Shown: positions 21,022 through 31,220 of the stretch, one piece after another
Layout of the letters: every line of letters begins with the position of its first letter
Numbering within the stretch: the stretch's first letter is position 1
Source of the DNA: Sedimenticola thiotaurini
GTDB taxonomy: Bacteria > Pseudomonadota > Gammaproteobacteria > Chromatiales > Chromatiaceae
Direction: 5' to 3'
DNA length: 64,000 nt
Assembly (NCBI RefSeq): GCF_001007875.1
Contig: NZ_CP011412.1
Span: 1,116,001 to 1,180,000, forward strand
The notes under the pieces: generated by a model
Told to the model about the DNA's origin: nothing
The model's database searches: none
What the model saw: the letters and a program-made list of their open reading frames with translations, nothing else
Program-made: the position numbers and the translations under genes

Positions 21022-23583
21022 TTACACCTTGACGATCTTCACCGCACACTTCTTGTAGTCGGTCTCCTTGGAGAGCGGGTCCGTCGCATCCAGGGTTAAC
21101 TTGTTGACCAGTCGGGTGGCATCAAACCAGGGGATAAATACCAGACCCTCCGGCGGGCGGTTCCGTCCCCGGGTCTCCACCCGTGCCACTATTTCTCCGC
21201 GACGGGTCTGTAACTTGGCCATCTGGCCATCCCGCAGCCGTCGCTTCTTGGCATCTTTCTTATGCATGAACACCACGGCATCAGGCACCGCACGATGCAG
21301 TTCCGGGACCCGCTGGGTCATGGAGCCGGAGTGCCAGTGCTCCAGTACCCGCCCGGTGCACAGCCAGAGATCGAATTCATCATCCGGACTCTCTGCGGCC
21401 GGCTCGTAAGGCGCGGTGATAATGTTGGCTCTGCCGTCCGGCTTACCGTAGAACCTGACACCCTCACCCTTCGCAACATGGGGGTCGTAACCTTCACGGA
21501 AGCGCCACAGGGTCTCCTTACCGTTCACCACCGGCCAGCGGATTCCGCGCGCTTTGTGATAGTCATCAAACGGGGCCATCTCATGGCCTTTCTTGATAAT
21601 ATTGTCGGCCGAGTTGAACATCCGGTACTCTTCAAAAAGCCCCTTCTGGGGATAGAATCCGAAGTGCGCCATTTCGTCATTTTCGTAGACGTTACCCTGA
21701 CTATCCCGCACTTCCTGAACCGGGTATTTGTCCACCTGGCCGTTGGCAAATAGCACGTCGAATAGGGTTTTGCCTTTGTACTCTGGCGCCTTGTCCAGTA
21801 ACTCCGCCGGCCAGACCTCTTCCATCTGGAAACGTTTCGAAAACTCCATCAGTTGCCACAGGTCGGATTTTGCTTCACCCGGCGCTTTTACCTGTTGACG
21901 CCAGAACTGGGTGCGTCGCTCCGCGTTACCATAGGCACCCTCTTTTTCAGCCCACATGGCGGTAGGTAGAATCAGGTCCGCCGCCATGGCCGAGACAGTG
22001 GGATAGGGATCAGAGACGGTGATGAAGTTGTCCGGGTTACGCCAGCCGGGATAGGACTCTTCATTTAGATTGGCGGCCGCCTGCATATTGTTGGTGCACA
22101 TCACCCAGAAAGTGTTCAGCTTGCTGTCTTTCAGCATGCGATGCATCAACACAGCGTGATAACCCACCTTGCCGTTCAGTGTGCCTTCAGGGAGTTTCCA
22201 CACCTGCTCGGAAAACTTGCGATGGGCCGGGTTGGGTACCACCAGATCCGCCGGCAGCCGGTGGCAGAAGGTGCCCACTTCCCGGGCTGTCCCACAGGCC
22301 GACGGTTGACCGGTCAGGGAGAACGGGCTGTTACCTGGTTCGGATATCTTGCCCATCAGCAGATGAATGTTATAGACCAGCCCATTGATCCAGACGCCCC
22401 GGGTATGCTGATTCATGCCCATGGTCCAGTAGGAGGAGACTTTCTTGTTCGGGTCGGCATAAACCTTTGCCAGCCGCTCCAGGTTTTTTACCGGCACCCC
22501 CGAAATCTCCGACGCCTTCTCCACGGTATAAGGCGCAACGGAGGCGGCATACTCTTCAAAACTGATTTTGCTCAGCTTGCCCTTGCCGGCGTTTTTCGCC
22601 GCCTTTTCGAGGGGGTGTTCAGGACGCAGCCCATACCCGATATCCGTAGGGGTCTTGGTGAAATTGACATGTTTGTCAATGAACTCCTTGTTGTACGCCT
22701 TGTTCTGAATAATGTAATTGGCGATGTAATTGGCGATGGCCAGATCCGACTGTGGATGGAATACCAGGCCATTATCGGCCAATTCGAAACAGCGATGCTC
22801 ATAGGTGGAGAGCACATGCACTTCGCAACCGGGTTTGGTCAGGCGGGTATCCGTCAGGCGGGACCAGAGTATGGGATGCATCTCAGCCATATTGGCGCCC
22901 CAGAGCACGAATACATCGGCGTGCTCCAGATCGTCGTAGCAACCCATCGGTTCATCGATTCCAAATGCGCGAATAAAGGCACCGACGGCAGAGGCCATGC
23001 AGTGACGGGCATTGGGATCCAGGTTGTTGGAACGGAGCCCTGCCTTCATCAGCTTGGATGCCGCATACCCTTCCCACACCGTCCATTGCCCTGATCCGAA
23101 CATACCGACCGAGGAGGTCATCTTGTCCACTGGCTTGCCGGTATTTCGCTCCATGTCCTTTTTCAGAGCGACTTTCCATTTGTCCGCCATCACATCAAAG
23201 GCCTCATCCCAGGAGACCGGTTCAAACTTGCCGTCTTTGGCGAACTGTCCGTTCTTCTTACGCAGCAGCGGCTGGGTAAGGCGATCCGCTCCATAGAGGA
23301 TCTTCGGCAGAAAATAGCCCTTGATACAGTTCAGCCCCTTGTTAACGGGGGCATCCGGATCGCCCTGGCTGGCTACCATTTTTCCATCCCGGGTGCCGAC
23401 CAGGACAGAGCAACCGGTACCACAGAAGCGGCAGGCTATTTTGTCCCAACGAATACCGTCAGCATCCATGCCATCGGCAGTAGTTGCCCGGGCCGCCTGA
23501 ATAGCTGGCAGTGTTACCCCCGCTGCCACGGCTGCTGCCGTGGCCGCATTACTCTTTATGAAATCACGCCTGGTTAATTTCAC
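21022..23583 (-). CDS. napA: Periplasmic nitrate reductase catalytic subunit NapA
   Basis: Molybdenum bis-MGD enzyme reducing nitrate to nitrite in the periplasm. It is 853 residues with a Tat signal (TRRDFIKS at 4-11), an N-terminal [4Fe-4S] site (C51, C54, C58, C86) and the molybdenum-ligand cysteine in [13 protein letters not shown]. The C-terminal molybdopterin dinucleotide-binding domain ends with [15 protein letters not shown]. The ATG overlaps the napD stop by 4 bases. The nap-type rather than nar-type enzyme suits nitrate respiration, redox balancing, or nitrate scavenging at low concentration. Confidence 0.97.
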   Translation of the reverse strand: MKLTRRDFIKSNAATAAAVAAGVTLPAIQAARATTADGMDADGIRWDKIACRFCGTGCSVLVGTRDGKMVASQGDPDAPVNKGLNCIKGYFLPKILYGADRLTQPLLRKKNGQFAKDGKFEPVSWDEAFDVMADKWKVALKKDMERNTGKPVDKMTSSVGMFGSGQWTVWEGYAASKLMKAGLRSNNLDPNARHCMASAVGAFIRAFGIDEPMGCYDDLEHADVFVLWGANMAEMHPILWSRLTDTRLTKPGCEVHVLSTYEHRCFELADNGLVFHPQSDLAIANYIANYIIQNKAYNKEFIDKHVNFTKTPTDIGYGLRPEHPLEKAAKNAGKGKLSKISFEEYAASVAPYTVEKASEISGVPVKNLERLAKVYADPNKKVSSYWTMGMNQHTRGVWINGLVYNIHLLMGKISEPGNSPFSLTGQPSACGTAREVGTFCHRLPADLVVPNPAHRKFSEQVWKLPEGTLNGKVGYHAVLMHRMLKDSKLNTFWVMCTNNMQAAANLNEESYPGWRNPDNFITVSDPYPTVSAMAADLILPTAMWAEKEGAYGNAERRTQFWRQQVKAPGEAKSDLWQLMEFSKRFQMEEVWPAELLDKAPEYKGKTLFDVLFANGQVDKYPVQEVRDSQGNVYENDEMAHFGFYPQKGLFEEYRMFNSADNIIKKGHEMAPFDDYHKARGIRWPVVNGKETLWRFREGYDPHVAKGEGVRFYGKPDGRANIITAPYEPAAESPDDEFDLWLCTGRVLEHWHSGSMTQRVPELHRAVPDAVVFMHKKDAKKRRLRDGQMAKLQTRRGEIVARVETRGRNRPPEGLVFIPWFDATRLVNKLTLDATDPLSKETDYKKCAVKIVKV

Positions 23584-23837
23584 TTCGATACCTCCTCGTC
23601 AGCAGATTCTTCCGCGCAATAGTGATAGATCATCACCGTATTGATTACACCGGTTACATCGTTAAATTCGGCCATGGTATCGGCCAATGCATCATCGTTT
23701 TCCCCCTCCAGGGTCACGATCAGCTTGCCCTCTTCAACCCCACCATGAATCTCCACTCCCGGGAATCGCTCTAAATCTGTTCGCACGACACCTGCCATTT
23801 CAGGCTTGGCATGTACAATGGCGCTGCAAATATTCAT
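23580..23837 (-). CDS. napD: Chaperone NapD
   Basis: An 85-residue cytosolic chaperone that binds the Tat signal of NapA so that export waits for cofactor insertion. The ferredoxin-like fold pattern is seen in [43 protein letters not shown]. It sits between napF (21 bases) and napA (4-base overlap), as usual. Confidence 0.93.
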   Translation of the reverse strand: MNICSAIVHAKPEMAGVVRTDLERFPGVEIHGGVEEGKLIVTLEGENDDALADTMAEFNDVTGVINTVMIYHYCAEESADEEVSK

Positions 23838-23858
23838 TGTCGTGATGTACTCCTTGAG

Positions 23859-24395
23859 TTACGCGGCCTGGTTGCGCGGCTCGTTAGTTGAACTGAGAGT
23901 GACGGCTTGTATCGGGCAGACGGAAAAACAGGCACCGCAACCCGTGCATGAATCGGTAGATAACGATGGTCGGGCCACACCACCCGGTTCCGGCGTGAAC
24001 CGGATAGCCCGCTCATCACAGACTTCGCCACAGGAGCGGCAGATTACGGCCTGCAGGGAGAGACAACCCGGCTGGATCAATGCCTTGATCTTCCAGGGCA
24101 GCTGATCGGATTGAACAGCCTCTACCAGGGCACCGGTTTTACAGGCGGAAACGCAGGCCATGCAGAAATCACAACCACCCCGGGAAAAATCCATGCGGGG
24201 AAGCTTGCCGCGCCCGACCACGATGAGCTTGTCCGGACAAGCGGTGATGCAGTGACCACAGCCATCGCATAGATCAATAAAGTCAATTTCGGGAACAGAC
24301 CAGGGGGGGCGAAACGGCGAACTTCCGCTGTTTGGCAGGCCGCTGAGTAGCTGCGCACGACTGATGTTGTGTCCCATGGATTGACGCCCCGCCAC
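23859..24395 (-). CDS. napF: Ferredoxin-type protein NapF
   Basis: A 178-residue cytoplasmic Fe-S protein thought to help maturation of NapA. Ferredoxin-type clusters are CDGCGHCITACP, CDFCMACVSACK and CTGCGACFSVCP, plus an extra CRSCGEVC. First gene of napFDAGHBC. Two FNR-type boxes lie upstream, so the operon is most likely switched on by low oxygen. A napE gene is not present upstream. Confidence 0.93.
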   Translation of the reverse strand: MAGRQSMGHNISRAQLLSGLPNSGSSPFRPPWSVPEIDFIDLCDGCGHCITACPDKLIVVGRGKLPRMDFSRGGCDFCMACVSACKTGALVEAVQSDQLPWKIKALIQPGCLSLQAVICRSCGEVCDERAIRFTPEPGGVARPSLSTDSCTGCGACFSVCPIQAVTLSSTNEPRNQAA

Positions 24396-24447
24396 TATTT
24401 ACACAAATAATGAGTGGTTATTTAGGGGGGCGCTCCCCGGACCATCG

Positions 24448-24461
24448 TTGATCTAGATCAA
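24448..24461 (-). promoter_or_regulatory. FNR/ANR-type box 1 upstream of napF
   Basis: TTGATCTAGATCAA is a perfect match to the FNR consensus TTGAT-N4-ATCAA. Its centre (24454.5) is ~59 bases from the napF ATG. If it acts at -41.5, transcription starts near 24413 and TAAATA (24419-24424, minus strand) fits as the -10. The mfd start at 24615 on the other strand is more than 150 bases away. Confidence 0.8.
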
Positions 24462-24486
24462 ATCTGCCCGGTACCGGACTGTACTG

Positions 24487-24500
24487 TTGATCCATATCAA
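24487..24500 (-). promoter_or_regulatory. FNR/ANR-type box 2 upstream of napF
   Basis: TTGATCCATATCAA is a second perfect TTGAT-N4-ATCAA palindrome, 39 bases (centre to centre) upstream of box 1. Tandem boxes may strengthen or modulate nap expression; it could instead act on mfd, which begins 115 bases away on the plus strand. Confidence 0.72.
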
Positions 24501-24614
24501 CTAATCCACAGCTTTAATGCGCCGGCCCGGATTGAATAGTGGGGAAATATGCCTTCGATACACTGGCCAGCTGTGCGAGAATGCCCCGCCTGTTTTACCT
24601 GAATCTCTGGAACC

Positions 24615-27600
24615 ATGGCCGATTTGAAAACAACCAATCCTGCCCCGTTGCATGATCCGCTGAACGCCCCCATTCCGAATAAGCCGGATGAGCGCCTCCA
24701 GTGGGGACGGCTCTATGGCATGGGTGATGCGCTGGCCATTGCCTCGGCGGCCCGTACCTTTCCGGGCACCACCATGGTGGTCGCCGACGATGCCCAGACC
24801 GCCGCAAAGCTGGAGGATGGGCTGCGGTTTTTTCTGGCCGGTGAGTCCATCCCGGTTTTCGGCTTTCCCGACTGGGAGACCCTCCCCTACGATGTCTTCT
24901 CGCCCCTTCCCGAACTGGTATCCCAACGCCTGCTGACCCTGTACCGACTGGATCGTATGCAGCAGGCGGTGCTGATTCTTCCGGTCAGCACCCTGCTGCA
25001 ACGCCTGCCACCCAGGCAGTATCTGCAGGCCAACACCCTCATGCTGAAGCCCGGCGATCCGTTATCGCTGCAGGAGATGCGCCGCCAACTGGAACAGTCG
25101 GGCTACCAGTACGTCTCTCAGGTGGTGGAACACGGCGAATACACTATCCGCGGCTCCCTGCTGGACATCTTCCCCATGGGGAGTGGACTGCCCTACCGGA
25201 TAGACCTGTTTGACGAAGAGATCGAAACCATCCGGACCTTCGACCCGGAGACCCAGCGCACCCTGGATCGGGTCGAGGCAATCGAGATGCTCCCGGCGCG
25301 GGAGTATCCACTGGACGAAGCCGGCATCACCCATTTCAGACAGGCCTATCGCAACACCTTTGAGGGTGACCCCCAGCGCAGCCTGATCTACCGGGAGGTG
25401 TCCAACGGCAATGCCCCGGGTGGTCTGGAGTACTATCTGCCCCTGTTTTTTGAACAGACCGCTAGCCTGTTTGATTTTCTGCCCGGCCAGCTGTTGACCA
25501 TCCGCAGTACCGAAACCCGCGACTTTGCCGACCAGTTTCTGCAACAGGTCCAGGGGCGCTACGAGCAGCGCCGGCATGACCCGGAACGGCCACTGCTGCC
25601 CCCGGATCAGCTCTATCTGGATACCGATCACCTGATGGAAAGGCTGAATCGCGGCATGTCGATCCGGCTGCAGCGCAGCGAAGTGGAGTCCCGCAGCAAG
25701 GGTTACAGCGGGATCTGTAATTTCGCCACCCGGGTACCCGAACCAATCAGCCTGCAGCCACGGACCGAGCATCCCGCCGCCGCACTGCAGGCGTTCATCG
25801 ATCGATCGCCGGGCCGCATCCTGTTTATTGCCGAGAGTGCCGGCCGCCGGGAGATGCTGAAAGAGACCCTGGCTGGCTTTAACATTCGCCCGCGCCAGGT
25901 GACCGACTGGCGCTCATTTGTCGAGGATGAGCATCCCCTGATGATGACCGTGGCGCCTCTGGAGCAGGGGCTCTGGCTGGATCAGGCCGGCCTGGTGGTG
26001 ATCACCGAGAGCCAGCTGCTGGGAGAACGGGTCCGCCAGGACCGGCGCCGAAAAGCCAAACAGCGGGACGCCGATCAGATCGTCCGCAACCTGACCGAAC
26101 TGCACATCGGTGCACCGGTGGTCCACGAAGACCACGGTGTCGGCCGCTATCTTGGTCTGCAGGTGCTGGAAGTGGGTGGCATGACCACCGAATTCCTGAC
26201 CCTGGAGTATGCCCGGGGGGACAAACTCTATGTACCGGTCTCGTCGCTGCACCTGATCAGTCGCTATGCCGGCGCCTCGCCGGAGACAGCACCATTGCAT
26301 CGCCTGGGTGGCGACCAGTGGGAACGGGTAAAACGGAAAGCGGCGGAAAAGGCACGGGATGTGGCGGCAGAACTGCTGGAGATCTACGCCCGCCGGGCCG
26401 CCCACAAGGGGCACGCCTTCCCACCTCCGGGGGAAGAGTATGCTGCCTTCGCCGCCTCTTTCGAATTTGAAGAGACGCCTGACCAGCTCCAGGCGATCGA
26501 GTCGGTCATAGCCGACATGACTGCCCCGCATCCCATGGATCGGGTGGTCTGCGGCGACGTGGGCTTCGGCAAGACCGAAGTGGCCATGCGCGCTGCCTTC
26601 ATGGCAGTTCAGGGTGGTCGGCAGGTGGCCGTTCTGGTCCCCACCACCCTGCTGGCCCAGCAGCACTACGATAACTTTTCCGATCGCTTCGCCGACTGGC
26701 CGGTTAAAGTGGAGAGTCTGTCCCGTTTCCGCACCGCCAAACAGCAGAAGGCCATCACCGATGGACTGGCAGCGGGCACGGTGGATATCGTGGTGGGTAC
26801 CCATAAACTGCTCCAGGAGAACATTCAGTACAAAAACCTCGGCCTGGTGGTGATCGACGAGGAGCACCGCTTCGGCGTACGGCATAAGGAGCGACTCAAG
26901 GCACTGCGCAGTGAGGTGGATATGCTGACCCTGACTGCCACGCCGATCCCCAGAACCCTGAACATGGCCATGTCCGGGATGCGCGATCTCTCCATCATCG
27001 CCACCCCGCCGGCCGCCAGACATCCGATCAAGACCTTTATCAGCCAGTGGAACGACGCCCTGATCGTCGAGGCGTGCCAGCGCGAAATCAAGCGTGGTGG
27101 ACAGGTCTATTTCCTGCACAATGAAGTGAGCACCATCGAGAACACCGCCAACAAGCTGGAGAAGCTGTTACCCGGCGTGCGGGTTCAGGTGGCCCATGGC
27201 CAGATGCGCGAGCGGCAGCTGGAGGAGATCATGCGTGACTTCTACCACCAGCGCTTCAACATCCTGGTCTGTACCACCATTATTGAGAGTGGCATCGATG
27301 TCCCGAGTGCCAATACCATGATCATCAACCGGGCTGACAAGCTCGGTCTCGCCCAGCTGCACCAGCTGCGCGGACGGGTTGGACGCTCCCATCACCGGGC
27401 CTATACCTACCTGATAACGCCACCGCCCAAGACACTCACCGCTGACGCGAAGAAACGCCTGGAAGCTATTGAATCACTTGAAGATCTGGGTGCCGGATTC
27501 ACCCTGGCGACCCACGATCTGGAGATCCGTGGTGCAGGAGAGCTGCTGGGGGAAGGCCAGAGTGGCCAGATACACGAAGTCGGGTTCAGTCTTTACAGCG

Positions 27601-28106
27601 ACTTGCTGGAGCGGGCCGTCAAGGCGCTGAAAGCCGGAGAGCACCCCAACCTGGACCGGCCGCTGGACCATGGCGCCGAGATCGATCTGCAACTGCCCGC
27701 CCTGCTGCCGGAAGATTATCTGCCGGACGTCCACTCCCGTCTGGTGCTGTACAAACGGATCGCCAGCGCCGCATCCAAAGCGGAATTGCGGGAGCTGCAG
27801 GTGGAGATGATCGATCGGTTCGGCCTGTTACCGGAACCAGCCCAGAATCTGTTCGGTATCACCGAGTTGAAACTGAAGGCCAATCCCCTGGGAATTCGCA
27901 AGATCGAAGCCGGACCCGCGGGTGGTCGTATTCTGTTTGACGGCCAACCAAAAATCGATCCGGGACAGATCATCCGGCTGATCCAGACCCGTCCGCGGGA
28001 GTACAAACTGGATGGCGGCGAGAAACTGCGCTTCTTCAAGGATCTCAGTGACCGTCAGCGCCGCATTGAACTGGTGGGCAATATTCTGGATGAGATAAGC
28101 GGTTAA
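24615..28106 (+). CDS. mfd: Transcription-repair coupling factor Mfd
   Basis: ATP-dependent translocase that displaces stalled RNA polymerase and recruits UvrA. The 1163-residue chain has the UvrB-like N-terminal region (FPDWETLPYD, RGSLLDIFPMGSGLPYRIDLFDEEIE), the RNA-polymerase-interacting domain (VHEDHGVGRYLGL), then a RecG-like helicase motor with Walker A GDVGFGKTEVAM and DEEH box VVIDEEHRFG, and a C-terminal TRCF domain. All parts are intact. It is divergent from the nap operon. Confidence 0.97.
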   Translation: MADLKTTNPAPLHDPLNAPIPNKPDERLQWGRLYGMGDALAIASAARTFPGTTMVVADDAQTAAKLEDGLRFFLAGESIPVFGFPDWETLPYDVFSPLPELVSQRLLTLYRLDRMQQAVLILPVSTLLQRLPPRQYLQANTLMLKPGDPLSLQEMRRQLEQSGYQYVSQVVEHGEYTIRGSLLDIFPMGSGLPYRIDLFDEEIETIRTFDPETQRTLDRVEAIEMLPAREYPLDEAGITHFRQAYRNTFEGDPQRSLIYREVSNGNAPGGLEYYLPLFFEQTASLFDFLPGQLLTIRSTETRDFADQFLQQVQGRYEQRRHDPERPLLPPDQLYLDTDHLMERLNRGMSIRLQRSEVESRSKGYSGICNFATRVPEPISLQPRTEHPAAALQAFIDRSPGRILFIAESAGRREMLKETLAGFNIRPRQVTDWRSFVEDEHPLMMTVAPLEQGLWLDQAGLVVITESQLLGERVRQDRRRKAKQRDADQIVRNLTELHIGAPVVHEDHGVGRYLGLQVLEVGGMTTEFLTLEYARGDKLYVPVSSLHLISRYAGASPETAPLHRLGGDQWERVKRKAAEKARDVAAELLEIYARRAAHKGHAFPPPGEEYAAFAASFEFEETPDQLQAIESVIADMTAPHPMDRVVCGDVGFGKTEVAMRAAFMAVQGGRQVAVLVPTTLLAQQHYDNFSDRFADWPVKVESLSRFRTAKQQKAITDGLAAGTVDIVVGTHKLLQENIQYKNLGLVVIDEEHRFGVRHKERLKALRSEVDMLTLTATPIPRTLNMAMSGMRDLSIIATPPAARHPIKTFISQWNDALIVEACQREIKRGGQVYFLHNEVSTIENTANKLEKLLPGVRVQVAHGQMRERQLEEIMRDFYHQRFNILVCTTIIESGIDVPSANTMIINRADKLGLAQLHQLRGRVGRSHHRAYTYLITPPPKTLTADAKKRLEAIESLEDLGAGFTLATHDLEIRGAGELLGEGQSGQIHEVGFSLYSDLLERAVKALKAGEHPNLDRPLDHGAEIDLQLPALLPEDYLPDVHSRLVLYKRIASAASKAELRELQVEMIDRFGLLPEPAQNLFGITELKLKANPLGIRKIEAGPAGGRILFDGQPKIDPGQIIRLIQTRPREYKLDGGEKLRFFKDLSDRQRRIELVGNILDEISG

Positions 28107-28266
28107 ACCGGGGACCGCAGCAAGTATACTCTGCGGTCTGTTGCTGCACCGGCCCCGATGCGTCCTCCGGCCCGAATAGTGATATTACCCCTATACATTT
28201 TTTCCTGCGAAAGGGACAATCAACAGCTGTTATCCAAGCAGAGCTTTCGCCAAACAACTTAGTTTT

Positions 28267-29013
28267 ATGAAACTTTTCCGACTCTTTATTACACTCGCCC
28301 TGAGCTTATCCGTCCTGACAACCACTGTGCAGGCCGCAGATACGGCCCCCTGGTATGACGTGGAACTGATCCTGTTCAAACAGGGCCCGACCGGCAGTGG
28401 TGCCAGCGAAAACTGGCCCGGGGATCCGGGCAGCCCCGACTGGACCGGCGCGGTCACCCTGCAACCCCAGTCAGCGGCAGGCCAATCCTACGCTCTGCTG
28501 CCCAGGAGCGCCTGGCGACTGAATGCCCATTACAATACCCTGCGCCGCTCCCGGAACGGTTTCGAGCCGCTGTTTCACCAGGCCTGGCGGCAACAAGTTG
28601 CCACCAGCCGGTCTGCCAAGAGCATCTACCTGGGGCCCGACAGAACCCGCAGTGAAGGTACACCGCCCCCGCCGTTTGAAGGCCTGATCAAGATCAGCGT
28701 CAGCCGTTATCTGCATGTGGATCTGGACATTTTATTACGGGGCGCAAATGGCAATCACCCTCTGAATACCCCGGATCTCCTCGCCAGCCCATCCAGGGGC
28801 AGTATCCGGTTTCAGGCCAAACGGCGCATGCGCAGTGACGAACTGCACTATATCGACCACCCCAAAATGGGTGCCCTGATCATGATCAGCCGCGCCAGGA
28901 TTCCGCAACCGCCGGCCGCTCAGGAAAGTCCCGCAACGGACAGTGAGCCAGCCAGCGCCGAGTCGGAGCCCCAGGAGCCGGAGAAACCCGCCCCGGCTGC
29001 GGCAGCCAACTGA
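28267..29013 (+). CDS. csiV: CsiV-family periplasmic protein
   Basis: A 248-residue exported protein: signal peptide about 1-23 (LFITLALSLSVLTTTVQAA), then WYDVELILFKQ, the start pattern of the CsiV family, and a C-terminal region (SDELHYIDHPKMGALIMISR) shared by the family. The last ~35 residues are a Pro/Glu/Ala-rich tail. CsiV of Vibrio is a peptidoglycan-binding partner of the synthase regulator LpoA. Position directly after mfd is conserved in many Gammaproteobacteria. Function is by homology only. Confidence 0.8.
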   Translation: MKLFRLFITLALSLSVLTTTVQAADTAPWYDVELILFKQGPTGSGASENWPGDPGSPDWTGAVTLQPQSAAGQSYALLPRSAWRLNAHYNTLRRSRNGFEPLFHQAWRQQVATSRSAKSIYLGPDRTRSEGTPPPPFEGLIKISVSRYLHVDLDILLRGANGNHPLNTPDLLASPSRGSIRFQAKRRMRSDELHYIDHPKMGALIMISRARIPQPPAAQESPATDSEPASAESEPQEPEKPAPAAAAN

Positions 29014-29034
29014 TAGCCGGGCGGTCTATCCGGA

Positions 29035-29976
29035 ATGAGTGGATACTTTCTCCCAATCGGCCTGGTAGTGGCCTTTCTGATAGCCTGGTTTCTGCCAGAA
29101 CCCGGCAGCGCGCTGCAACAGATGGGGATCATACCCTGGATGGTGGTGACCATCTTTCTGGTCAACGGTTATCAGACGGTACTGAGCCAGATGCCCTTAT
29201 CGGGAAAACTCTGGACCACGGCTATCGTCGCCATCCTGATTAACCTGCTGATCAGTCCGTTTCTGGGTCTGGCGGCCGCCAGCCTGTTGGCGCTCCCGAG
29301 TGCGGCGGCGATCGGCTTGATCATCACTGCCACGGTGCCCTCGACCCTCTCCTCCGGCATAGTTCTCACCCAACTGGCGGGGGGCGATGGCATCAAGGCG
29401 CTGTTCCTCACCATCCTGCTCAATCTGGTGGGCATCTTTACGATTCCGTTCATACTGCCAGCCGTGCTGGATAATGTGGGCACACTGGACCTGTCACCCT
29501 GGCCGTTGCTGAAACAGCTGTTGCTGATCGTACTGCTGCCCTTTGTCATCGGAATGCTGGTCCGGCGGATGCTGCAGTTCTCACCCCGCCACTGGTTGAT
29601 CCGCTACCTGCCATCCAGCTGCGTCATCACCACGGTCTGGATATCCATCTCGGCATCCAGTGAAACGCTCCGGGAGATCAGCCTGCTGCTGATCGTGAAC
29701 ATCACCATCGCTGCCCTGTTGCTGCATGGCGCGTTGATCGCACTCTGCCTGGCATCGCGCCGGCTCTATCATCCGGATCGCGCAGAGTGGCTCGCGCTGC
29801 TGTTCACCGCGTCACAAAAAACCCTGCCGGTGGCCATCGGCATACTGGCCGCACTCAATCAACCGATCGGTGTGGCACTGGTGGCCTGTATCCTGTTTCA
29901 TTTCATGCAACTGCTGGTGGATTCCCTACTGGCTGCCCGCCTGGTTCGCAGTGCAGCTGAACCGGATACCGCTTAA
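29035..29976 (+). CDS. SBF-like (bile acid:sodium symporter superfamily) transporter
   Basis: A 313-residue integral membrane protein with about nine to ten hydrophobic helices. TATVPSTLSSGIVLTQLAGGD and the later LLFTASQKTLPVAIGILAAL match the two crossover regions of the SBF-like (solute carrier family 10, member 7 type) transporters. The substrate is unknown. It begins 21 bases after csiV, so the two may share a transcript. Confidence 0.82.
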   Translation: MSGYFLPIGLVVAFLIAWFLPEPGSALQQMGIIPWMVVTIFLVNGYQTVLSQMPLSGKLWTTAIVAILINLLISPFLGLAAASLLALPSAAAIGLIITATVPSTLSSGIVLTQLAGGDGIKALFLTILLNLVGIFTIPFILPAVLDNVGTLDLSPWPLLKQLLLIVLLPFVIGMLVRRMLQFSPRHWLIRYLPSSCVITTVWISISASSETLREISLLLIVNITIAALLLHGALIALCLASRRLYHPDRAEWLALLFTASQKTLPVAIGILAALNQPIGVALVACILFHFMQLLVDSLLAARLVRSAAEPDTA

Positions 29977-30106
29977 TCATGTATTTACCAAATAGGTATA
30001 ACCCGACAGTGAAGAGCAGCCTGCTCCGGAACTCTGGCAGCAACTCCCTGTCCGACCATAAACGACTCCCACACTCATCTGACTGACTAATCAGCAAGGA
30101 TATTCG

Positions 30107-31114
30107 ATGAAGCCAATCAAGTTATTTACACTCACTCTGGTTCTGCTTGCCAGCACCTCTTCACTCCAGGCTGCTCCAGATGCACTACTCACTGAAGAGA
30201 GCGTCATTGGCACTGTAGGCGGCAAAGAGATCCGCCTGTCGGATATCGAGGATCAGAAGATCAACGAACTGCGGATCGAGCTCCATGGTGCCCTCCAGGA
30301 GGCCTTTATCCGCCATGCGGTGACAACGTTGTCAAACAGCTCCGGGGATTACAAGCAGGAAGCGCCTAGCCCGGTCAGCGATGAGCAGGTGGAGAATTTT
30401 TACACGCAGAACAACCTGCAGAGCCGGGGCTCCCTGGAAGAGCTGAGCCCGATGATCAAGCAGTACATGGAGGGCATGGCCAAGGCCCAGAGCGATTTCA
30501 ACATCTACAAACTTGCCACCTCCCGGGGAGACATCACCAGCCGACTGGTAAAGCCCAAGGAGATGCTGCTCAACCTGGCGGTTGAAAGCGGTTTTGTACG
30601 GGGTAATCAGCAGGCCAAGGTGATGCTGATGGAGTTTTCCGACTATCAATGCCCCTTCTGCAGACGCGCCCAGGGTACGGTTAATGAACTGATGGAGCAG
30701 TATGGAGACCGGGTCGCCTTCGGCTACCGCCACTTCCCGCTCGCTTTCCACACTGAAGCGGACGATGCAGCCTATGCCGTGGAATGCGCACGCGATCAGG
30801 ATGGGTTTGAAGCCATGCATGAGATCCTTTTCAACGAGACCGATCTCTCCCGACCCAACTTAAAAAAGATAGCCGAAAAGGTCGGTCTGAAGGATCTGGC
30901 GCAGTTCAACAGCTGCCTGGATAAGGAGCAGTATGCGGAACGGGTCGCCAACGATATGGCGGCCGCTCAATCGGTTGGCATCTCCGGCACCCCCGGTTTC
31001 ATCGTCGGCTATTACGATCCGGACAAGGGTATCGTGGAGGGTGAACTGATCTCCGGCGCGCAACCGGCAAACGTCTTCGCCACCGCCCTTGAAAAATACC
31101 TGCAGGGACGTTAA
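30107..31114 (+). CDS. Exported DsbA/DsbG-like thiol:disulfide oxidoreductase with N-terminal extension
   Basis: A 335-residue secreted protein. Signal peptide about 1-22; residues ~33-140 form a helical, charged region whose start (IGTVGGKEIRLSDIEDQ) resembles the beginning of SurA/PpiD-type chaperone domains; residues ~155-335 are a thioredoxin-fold DsbA-type domain with active-site CPFC (182-185) and cis-proline loop GISGTPGF. Likely acts on disulfides in the periplasm. A good ribosome site (AAGGAT) precedes the ATG and a terminator follows. The partner oxidase is not in the window. Confidence 0.85.
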   Translation: MKPIKLFTLTLVLLASTSSLQAAPDALLTEESVIGTVGGKEIRLSDIEDQKINELRIELHGALQEAFIRHAVTTLSNSSGDYKQEAPSPVSDEQVENFYTQNNLQSRGSLEELSPMIKQYMEGMAKAQSDFNIYKLATSRGDITSRLVKPKEMLLNLAVESGFVRGNQQAKVMLMEFSDYQCPFCRRAQGTVNELMEQYGDRVAFGYRHFPLAFHTEADDAAYAVECARDQDGFEAMHEILFNETDLSRPNLKKIAEKVGLKDLAQFNSCLDKEQYAERVANDMAAAQSVGISGTPGFIVGYYDPDKGIVEGELISGAQPANVFATALEKYLQGR

Positions 31115-31156
31115 CAGCGGGGTGTCCGGACAAGCCCTGCCTGTCCGGCCATCAAC

Positions 31157-31191
31157 ATAAAAAACAGCCCGGCTATGCCGGGCTGTTCCTG
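31157..31191 (+). terminator. Rho-independent terminator after the DsbA-like gene
   Basis: AACAGCCCGGC, loop TAT, GCCGGGCTGTT: an 11-bp perfect stem with A- and T-rich flanks between convergent genes; may act for both strands. Confidence 0.75.
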
Positions 31192-31220
31192 TTATGGCCT
31201 GGGGTATTCTGACCGTCGGC

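Noticed and set aside
22141-23094. 317-residue plus-strand frame
   Set aside because: Antisense to napA; no recognisable domain.
18008-24395. nap cluster as a horizontally acquired island
   Set aside because: Codon use and composition resemble the neighbours, no repeats or mobility genes flank it, and gene order is standard.
25914-27119. 401-residue minus-strand frame
   Set aside because: Antisense to mfd, whose helicase motifs are intact.
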